This document shows, piece after piece, positions 58,806 through 64,000 of a DNA stretch of 64,000 nucleotides (the first letter of the stretch is position 1; every line of letters begins with the position of its first letter). Source of the DNA: Sorangium aterium (lineage in GTDB: Bacteria > Myxococcota_A > Polyangia > Polyangiales > Polyangiaceae). The notes under the pieces were generated by a model, which was not told where the DNA came from, searched no databases, and saw nothing but the letters and a program-made list of their open reading frames with translations. The position numbers and the translations under genes were made by a program. The stretch lies in assembly GCF_028368935.1 (NCBI RefSeq), contig NZ_JAQNDK010000003.1, positions 1,116,001-1,180,000 of the forward strand, written 5' to 3'.

Positions 58806-60356
58806 CTACTCAGGGAAGCGCAGCGTCTCCACGGCGACGCCAGCCTCTCCCGTCGTCATGGTGCCGTCATGGCTCCAGCTCGTGCCGCCTGGGCCCGGCA
58901 GGCCCAGCTCGAAGGTGACCCCCTCCAGCGTGAGCTGGTCTTCGTCGAGGTAGGCGATCCCGATCACGTCGCCGCCGCGCCCGGGGCCGCCGTAGCCGCC
59001 GTCGCCGCCGTCACCGCCGCGGCCCCCCTCGCAGGCCCGCGCTCCGTCGCGGCCGTCGCCGCCCGGCGCGCCTCGTCCAGGTTCGCCACCTTGCTGGGGC
59101 GGCCCTCCGTGGCCTCCCCGCCCGCCGGCGGGCGCCTCGATGACGCTGTCCCGGACCGTCACCCTGGCGTGCAGCACAGCGAGGCCGATCGACGGCGAGC
59201 CGTTCCCGCCGCCCCGACCCCCTCGGCCGCCACAACCCCCGGCGCCTCCAGAGCCGCCGCTGGCCCCTCCCTTGTCCGCCGCCGTGCACACGGCGAGCCC
59301 GCCGCGCCGGCCGCCGCCCCCGCCTCCACCCTGGCCCGGCGTGCCCCTGCCGCCGTCCGTCCCCTTGTCGCCCTCCCATCCCGTCTCGGTGAGGCGCCCG
59401 ATGCCCTGGCCGGCCGCCCCCACCGTTCCCGGGGACCCGGAGAGCCCGGACCGACCGTTCTCGCAGACGCTGTCCTCGCGCTCCGCGTCGCCGCCGAGGC
59501 CTGAGTACGGGTCGGACGCCGGCACCGGGTCACCGGTGTCCCCGTCCTCGGCCCGCGCGGGAAGCCCGTCACCGCCTTTGCCACCGGTGCTCGACGTTCC
59601 GTCGTCACACGGGTTCGTCACCGCCGCGCCCCCGGGGATCGTCGCGACGGAACACCCGTCCTCACCGAACAGGCCATCGGGGCCGGCCGGTGCTCGGCTC
59701 GGCCGCCACTCTTCCCCGTCGTGACCCGCCCTGCCGCCGTAGAGCGCCCTGATCTGGCTATGGACGATCTCCACCGCGGTGTTGGACTGAACGAGCACCC
59801 CGATTTGGACCCCGCTCTGGATCCACAGGTGATCGAGCGTCGAGACCCCGTCCGCGGCCCCCGTGTCGCCGGGGCGTGCCGGCTCGACGATCACCGCGAT
59901 CCGCGCATCGGTCTCCGAGTTGATGTGGCCGTGGCTGTCGCTGCTCCGGCGCCGCCATTCGAGGAAGTCGAAGCCGGCATGGATGTCCACGCCGGAAGGA
60001 AGCCTGATCGCCCCCACGAAGTTATCGGTGGGCATGAACACGCGACCGCGCGCGGTGCGAGCGAGCTCGATCGCCCGCTGGACCGAGCGAACCGGCCGGC
60101 CCTTCGTGCCGGGGTTCGCGTCGTTTCCGTCGAGGATCTCGCTGTTGACGAACACCCCGCAGCCGTCCATCGCGCGATCCGCGGCGAGTTCCTCGAGGCA
60201 CGCCGACTCCGGGACGGCATCGCCCGGACAGGCGGACGGAGCGTCGCACGGCGGTGCGCCGCCCGGCCCGTTCACCTCCGGAGAGTTCCCGCAACCGGCC
60301 ATGGCGAGCGCTAGGACGACGAACGGAAGGAACACGGACTTCGCGCGCATGGGCAT
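58806..60356 (-). CDS. Glycine-rich (PGRS-like) lipoprotein with beta-helix features
   Basis: A 516-residue lipoprotein (signal MRAKSVFLPFVVLALAMAGC when read from the second ATG, 60350). After a DANPGTKGRPVRSVQRAI segment, the form seen at the start of DUF1565/parallel beta-helix proteins, come strand pieces such as VQSNTAVEIVHSQI, LHARVTVRDSVIE and YLDEDQLTLEGVTF. These alternate with long Gly-rich stretches (GGSGGAGGCGGRGGRGGG and similar). A right-handed beta-helix with glycine-rich loops is the best guess. It is followed closely by a similar gene on the same strand. Confidence 0.75.
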   Translation of the reverse strand: MPMRAKSVFLPFVVLALAMAGCGNSPEVNGPGGAPPCDAPSACPGDAVPESACLEELAADRAMDGCGVFVNSEILDGNDANPGTKGRPVRSVQRAIELARTARGRVFMPTDNFVGAIRLPSGVDIHAGFDFLEWRRRSSDSHGHINSETDARIAVIVEPARPGDTGAADGVSTLDHLWIQSGVQIGVLVQSNTAVEIVHSQIRALYGGRAGHDGEEWRPSRAPAGPDGLFGEDGCSVATIPGGAAVTNPCDDGTSSTGGKGGDGLPARAEDGDTGDPVPASDPYSGLGGDAEREDSVCENGRSGLSGSPGTVGAAGQGIGRLTETGWEGDKGTDGGRGTPGQGGGGGGGRRGGLAVCTAADKGGASGGSGGAGGCGGRGGRGGGNGSPSIGLAVLHARVTVRDSVIEAPAGGRGGHGGPPQQGGEPGRGAPGGDGRDGARACEGGRGGDGGDGGYGGPGRGGDVIGIAYLDEDQLTLEGVTFELGLPGPGGTSWSHDGTMTTGEAGVAVETLRFPE

Positions 60357-60399
60357 GCCTCACCGGAAGCGTCCCTGGGGACGCACGCTATCCAAGGCG

Positions 60400-61527
60400 C
60401 TAACGGGGCAGCTCGCTCGGCCCGCTGAACGCCTGGGTCTCCGCCGAAGGACCGGAACCGCCTTTGCCAGCCACATCCAGCGTGGCGGCGTTCCCCGCGA
60501 GGCCGCCCTCGCCAGCCGGTCCGACCTTGATCACGGCGCCGGGCCGGAGGGCCAGGTTGGGGACCACGTACGCGACGCCGACGGACGGGCCGCCGAGCCC
60601 GCCGCCGGCGTCTCCTCCGCGGCCGCCATTGCCTCCATAGCCGCCATGGCAGGCGTCCCACATCCCGGCCACGAACCCCTTGCCACCGTACCCGCCGTGC
60701 TTGCCGAAGCCGCCCGGTTGGCCCGTTCCGCCGGTTCCCCCGTTCCCGCCGCGGCCCGTGAACACGTCGGTGGCCTCGAGCGTGAGCTCCGTGCCCTCGA
60801 GCGCCACGATGCCGATGCTCGCGCCGCCGTACCCGCCGCCCTTGCCGCCCAAGCCACCGCAGCCGCCGCCGCCCCCCGAGCCGCCGGCCGCCCCGGTCTG
60901 GGGTCCGGAGGCCGGGCACACGGGGGGACTCACACCGTCGCGCGACTTGCTTCCGCCCCCGCCGCCCCCGGCCTGGCCGACGCCGCCCCGGTCCCCGTCG
61001 TCACCGCGGACGCCGATCCACCCATCGTCGGTGAGATAGCCAATGCCGGCTGCTCCGCCGGCGCGGCCACGGTCCGCGCCGGGCGCGCCATCTTTCCCGT
61101 CGCTGCACGCCATGCTGCCGGCGCCGGCTCCTCCGAGGCCCTTGCCGTCGGGGTTCGGTGCGGGCTCGGGCTGCCCCGAAGCGCCGTCGCCGCCCTGCTC
61201 GATCCCGCCGTCGCCCCCGTACCCGCCCGTCGACTCGATGCCCTCGCCGCACGCGGTCACGACCGGGAGGGCGCCCGTCGCGGCGCCCTCCGTGCAGGCG
61301 TCCGCCCCGTCGTTCCCGAACTGCCCGCTCTGCGCGCGGGCGCTCGACGCGTCCTCGCCGGGCTCTCCCTCGCACGGTCCGGGCGGCGGCTCCGGATCCG
61401 GAGCGCACGTGCGCGTCTCCCAGCAGGCATCGGAGTACGTGCACGCGGTCGATGTGGTTGCGCACCACGCGCAGAGCGCAACAGCCACGACGGACGCTCC
61501 CCTGGTGGCTTTGTCCCCGTCCCTCAT
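60400..61527 (-). CDS. Second glycine-rich (PGRS-like) lipoprotein
   Basis: From ATG 61527, 375 residues. The signal ends in a lipobox-like CATTSTAC. Cysteine-containing segments near the start (YSDACWETRTC) give way to a long glycine-rich body with periodic strand-like pieces (GIGYLTDDGWIGV, SIGIVALEGTELTLEATDVF, SVGVAYVVPNLALRPGAVI) comparable to those in the downstream gene. The two are probably paralogues, 43 bp apart, and form an operon of surface lipoproteins. The role is unknown; an adhesion or matrix role is a guess. Confidence 0.72.
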   Translation of the reverse strand: MRDGDKATRGASVVAVALCAWCATTSTACTYSDACWETRTCAPDPEPPPGPCEGEPGEDASSARAQSGQFGNDGADACTEGAATGALPVVTACGEGIESTGGYGGDGGIEQGGDGASGQPEPAPNPDGKGLGGAGAGSMACSDGKDGAPGADRGRAGGAAGIGYLTDDGWIGVRGDDGDRGGVGQAGGGGGGSKSRDGVSPPVCPASGPQTGAAGGSGGGGGCGGLGGKGGGYGGASIGIVALEGTELTLEATDVFTGRGGNGGTGGTGQPGGFGKHGGYGGKGFVAGMWDACHGGYGGNGGRGGDAGGGLGGPSVGVAYVVPNLALRPGAVIKVGPAGEGGLAGNAATLDVAGKGGSGPSAETQAFSGPSELPR

Positions 61528-61722
61528 TCCGCGTGCACGGTAGTTGCGCGTGCCGCGCGGCGTCAACCAGCAGGAACGGCATCAAGGATGCAATTGCCCG
61601 TGGAAAATGTCTCTCGATAACGCAATGCGGCCCGCCGGTCAGTGGTGTGTGCGGGCCTTTCGCTTCCGGCGGGCGCTCGATCCTTCCACTGCAGCGGAGC
61701 GACACCGCGCCGTGACGCGTGC

Positions 61723-62736
61723 TCACTCCAGCAGGAAATAGCGTGCGTCTCGCTTGATATCGAAATGGAAGTGGTCCGCGTGCGCCTCGTTCGCGTTGGG
61801 CGTGAGGACGACGTTGAACAGCCCGCTCGTGGAAATGGAACAGAGGATCTCCCGCAGCTCGAGGGCGTGGGGGCTGGGCGCCTTCGGCTCCGAGCCGGGG
61901 CCGCACGGCGGCGCGCCGATGGCGCCGAGCCAGTCGGCCTTCACGTCGAGCCGAGTCCCGTCGGCCTTCACGAGGGCGGCCACGTCGATGGCGAGCCCGA
62001 GGGCGTGCTGGTTGGGGCGCCCGGGCGCCGCCGCCGGCTTCTTCGCGGCGCGCTCACCCGGTTTCGCGGCTTTGCCGGCGCCGTGCGGGATCTTCTTGCC
62101 TGCCGGCGGCTTCGCGGGCGCCTTCGTCGGCGCCACAGCGCCGGCGGGACCGGGCCGGTGCATGCTGAAGTGCACCACCTCGACGATCCCGCGCGTCGCC
62201 AGGAAGGCGGCGAGATCGTCGAGCGCGAGGACCAGCCGGCAATCGGCGATGTCGAACGGGGAGGCCGACCTGGGCTTCGCCACGCCGTCGCCGCGGAACG
62301 TGACCCCGCGCAGCGGGCCGGTGATCCTGATCGGCCGGTCGACCAGCGGGGCGCCGCGCGCCGGGGCGTGCGGGATCCCCCGGCGCTTCATCTCCCTGTC
62401 GCAAGCGTCGGCCGAGAGCGCCCCGTAGGTGGCCGCGCGCGATGAGGCGGACCACGCGGGCAGCTCGAACCGCGCGCCGCCCGCGTCCCAGCCGCCGTCC
62501 AGGAGGCCGGCGCCGCCGGCTGCAGGCGCGCCGGCGTCGTCGTCCAGAGGGCCGTCTCCGCCATCCACGAGCGCCGTCGCTGCACCGGGCGGCGCGGGCG
62601 CCGTTGCTGTGGGGGCATCGACCCGCTCCTCCGAAGCGTGGCGTAGCGAGGCGATGCCGAGCGGCGTGAGGAGCGCCGCGGCGCCGATCAGGGCCGCGCC
62701 CAGGGACAGCGCACGGCGGGAAGGAAGCACGCTCAT
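61723..62736 (-). CDS. Extensin-like protein (peptidase M15-type fold), exported
   Basis: A 337-residue protein with an N-terminal membrane/signal segment (LSLGAALIGAAALLTPLGIA), a Gly/Asp/Ala-rich spacer, and a C-terminal extensin-like domain. That domain has CDREMKRRGIPHAP, ISFSMH-like (VVHFSMHRPG), NQHALGLAIDVAALV (His and Asp of the zinc site), CSISTSGLFNVVLTP and HADHFHFDI (second His cluster). Domains of this type are related to VanX/D,D-carboxypeptidase folds and probably act on the cell wall. The domain is interrupted by a Lys/Ala/Pro insertion before NQHALG. A tandem array of 42-43 bp units lies 48 bp upstream of its start. Confidence 0.82.
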   Translation of the reverse strand: MSVLPSRRALSLGAALIGAAALLTPLGIASLRHASEERVDAPTATAPAPPGAATALVDGGDGPLDDDAGAPAAGGAGLLDGGWDAGGARFELPAWSASSRAATYGALSADACDREMKRRGIPHAPARGAPLVDRPIRITGPLRGVTFRGDGVAKPRSASPFDIADCRLVLALDDLAAFLATRGIVEVVHFSMHRPGPAGAVAPTKAPAKPPAGKKIPHGAGKAAKPGERAAKKPAAAPGRPNQHALGLAIDVAALVKADGTRLDVKADWLGAIGAPPCGPGSEPKAPSPHALELREILCSISTSGLFNVVLTPNANEAHADHFHFDIKRDARYFLLE

Positions 62737-62783
62737 CTCTGGCGGAGCTTAGGAGAAACCGGGCGGCCTGGCAGCCTTCGTGG

Positions 62784-63097
62784 CACCGGACACGGTCCGG
62801 GGGAGGCTCCCCGCAGCTTTCGTGGCACCGGACACGGTCCGGGAGAGGCTGCCGGCAGCGTTCATCGCACCGGACACGGTCCGGGGGGAGGCTCCCCGCA
62901 GCCTTCGTGGCACCGGACACGGTCCGGGAGAGGCTGCCGGCAGCGTTCATCGCACCGGACACGGTCCGGGAGGAGGCTCCCGGCAGCCTTCATGGCACCG
63001 GACACGGTCCGGGGGGAGGCTCCCCGCAGCCTTCGTGGCACCGGACACGGTCCGGGGGAGGCTCCCCGCAGCTTTCGTGGCACGGGAGACGATGGCC
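62784..63097. repeat. 42-43 bp tandem array with internal dyads
   Basis: Seven full units and one partial begin at 62784, 62826, 62868, 62911, 62953, 62996, 63039 and 63081, so the period is 42 or 43 bp. Every full unit carries CCGGAC-ACG-GTCCGG, a 6-bp inverted repeat with a 3-nt centre, followed by a G-rich box and a GCAGC(C/T/G)TTC(A/G)T element. Frame shifts between units make it non-coding. It occupies the space between the start of the extensin-like gene and the plus-strand gene at 63477. The remainder of that 740-bp gap (63098-63476) holds nothing recognised. Confidence 0.9.
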
Positions 63098-63476
63098 CGA
63101 AACGGTGCTCGCCGGTTCATGGCACAGCACGTGCTGTCCAACCATCGCCACATTCAGCGCGCCTGTCACGGAGCGAGCAGCACCGGAGCCATTGGCTCGC
63201 GCTCCGCAAGGGCCGGGCTCCCTTCTGGCAGGGCGACGTCGCTATCCAGCCCCGCGCGGGCCCGAGCGCCATGGCGCAAGATTACGACGTTCGGCAGCAC
63301 GCCGTCAGAAAATCAGCCGGGAGGTCGATTGACGGCTTGGTGAGGGTGATTATCCCTGCCCGGAACGTCCGGTGTGCGCCTGACGTTCTCAACACGTCCA
63401 GCGCGCGGGGGTGAGGAGCACACCGTACCTGTTCTCCGCCGCTCCGCGACGACGAACAACGAGAGGTCATTCCCTC

Positions 63477-64000
63477 ATGACGAAGCCTTCTCCGCTCAAG
63501 AAGAAGCCCGCTCCCAAGAAGCCCGCGGCCCCGCCCCAGGCGGCGGCGGCGTTCGACGAGACCCTGCCCGAGATCGAGGCGCTCAGCCCCGATCGGCTCA
63601 TCGCCATCAACCTCGATATTCCCCGTGTGGTCTCCCAGGTGCTGGGCGTATTGCCCGGTCTCCTCGCGCTGCGCTCCGCCATCGCGGAGCGCCTGCCGAC
63701 GCACGAGCTCGCGTCGCTCGACCGGCTCGAGACCTACGCGCTCGCGGCCTGGTACGCGCACCTCGCGTGGCTGTCGAGCGGAGGCGCCGAGAACGCGCTG
63801 AAGCCGCTGCTCGCGGAGGCGGCCCCGCTGCGCGAGAACCTGCTGAGCGACGCCGAGGCGCTGGCCCGCCGCGGCCTGCTCGACGCGGAGACGGTCGCGG
63901 AGATCCGCGCCGGACAAGGGTACATCGACACGGCCAATGACCTCGTCGCCCTCTCGGCGCTCTTCACCGCGAGCTGGTCGGAGGTCACCGGCAAGACGGC
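63477..64000 (+). CDS. Unidentified protein, 3' end beyond the window
   Basis: From ATG 63477 (GAGAGG about 12 bp upstream) the frame is open to the window end, giving at least 174 residues. A Lys/Pro/Ala-rich start (KPSPLKKKPAPKKPAAPP) leads to a helical, Leu/Ala-rich region (DRLIAINLDIPRVVSQVLGVLPGL, DRLETYALAAWYAHLAWLSS). No motif is recognised. The basic tail could contact nucleic acid or simply be disordered. The protein is incomplete, so nothing more can be said. Confidence 0.65.
   Translation, partial: MTKPSPLKKKPAPKKPAAPPQAAAAFDETLPEIEALSPDRLIAINLDIPRVVSQVLGVLPGLLALRSAIAERLPTHELASLDRLETYALAAWYAHLAWLSSGGAENALKPLLAEAAPLRENLLSDAEALARRGLLDAETVAEIRAGQGYIDTANDLVALSALFTASWSEVTGKT

Noticed and set aside
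61629-61653. GGCCCGC...GCGGGCC hairpin as a terminator of the extensin-like gene
   Set aside because: On the minus strand no T-run follows the stem. The short T-rich stretch is on the plus side, where no gene precedes it.
62769-63083. Possible CRISPR array
   Set aside because: The units are contiguous at 42-43 bp with no unique spacers, and no cas genes are in the window.
62780-63343. Open frames with 14-residue repeats (MAPDTVRERLPAAF type) across the array
   Set aside because: Units of 43 bp break the frame repeatedly, and similar frames exist on both strands. The repeat is DNA-level rather than protein-level.
1-64000. tRNA or rRNA genes
   Set aside because: I saw no cloverleaf-like segment ending in CCA, and no rRNA-like conserved sequence. 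A tRNAscan or Rfam search was not possible.

Overview
The window comes from a very GC-rich genome. The gene style points to a sorangial myxobacterium (Polyangiales, Sorangium-like): giant Ser/Thr-kinase and histidine-kinase hybrids, a C-terminal MYXO-CTERM-like sorting tail, an AgmX/PglI-type C-terminal domain, many cysteine-rich or glycine-rich lipoproteins, and a sphingolipid-type desaturase. The assignment is inferred from gene content only; there is no rRNA or tRNA to anchor it.

Region by region. (1) 0.2-8.9 kb holds a DMT exporter, a stand-alone haem-oxygenase-like diiron protein, a large repeat-rich surface protein, a frameshifted fatty-acid-hydroxylase-like gene convergent with a DES1-type desaturase, a TetR regulator and an arylsulfatase pseudogene. 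(2) 8.9-17.4 kb holds a GMC oxidoreductase and an assimilatory nitrite-reductase operon (small protein, nirB, nirD). This is followed by a rearranged stretch: a truncated kinase start, a lipase cassette with its own terminator, a displaced nirB fragment, and the intact kinase. (3) 17.5-23.7 kb is one giant kinase/AAA/GAF/PAS/histidine-kinase gene with a frameshift near its end. (4) 23.9-28.3 kb is a block of minus-strand secreted or anchored proteins, several of low GC, including a tandem duplication. (5) 28.4-37.2 kb holds an ECF-like sigma factor fused to a membrane-anchored domain together with an envelope protein, an AraC regulator behind a long inverted repeat, a short-chain dehydrogenase, and two RsbR-type PAS-PAS-STAS stressosome proteins. 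(6) 37.2-49.4 kb holds an AgmX/PglI-type lipoprotein, a Nei glycosylase, a P460-like haem lipoprotein, a double hybrid histidine kinase, an AI-2E family transporter, a general-stress flavin-binding protein, a pair of zinc-ribbon membrane proteins and an alpha/beta hydrolase. (7) 49.4-57.1 kb is a KaiC-like locus: a small protein, a three-domain KaiC-like ATPase and a GAF/PAS histidine kinase. It is flanked by two direct copies of the hydrolase 5' region. (8) 57.1-64 kb holds small exported proteins, two glycine-rich lipoproteins, an extensin-like (M15-type) protein, a 42-43 bp tandem array and the start of an unrecognised gene.

Two themes stand out. The first is signalling density: Ser/Thr kinases, hybrid histidine kinases, RsbR-like STAS proteins and a KaiC-like switch. 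The second is repeated local duplication with internal deletion. The nirB/kinase mosaic at 12.4-15.7 kb and the hydrolase/AI-2E chimera at 56.3-57.1 kb both join two fragments that lie kilobases apart in the intact copy. The best candidate for an undescribed system is the translationally coupled triple-KaiC/histidine-kinase module at 50.4-56.3 kb.
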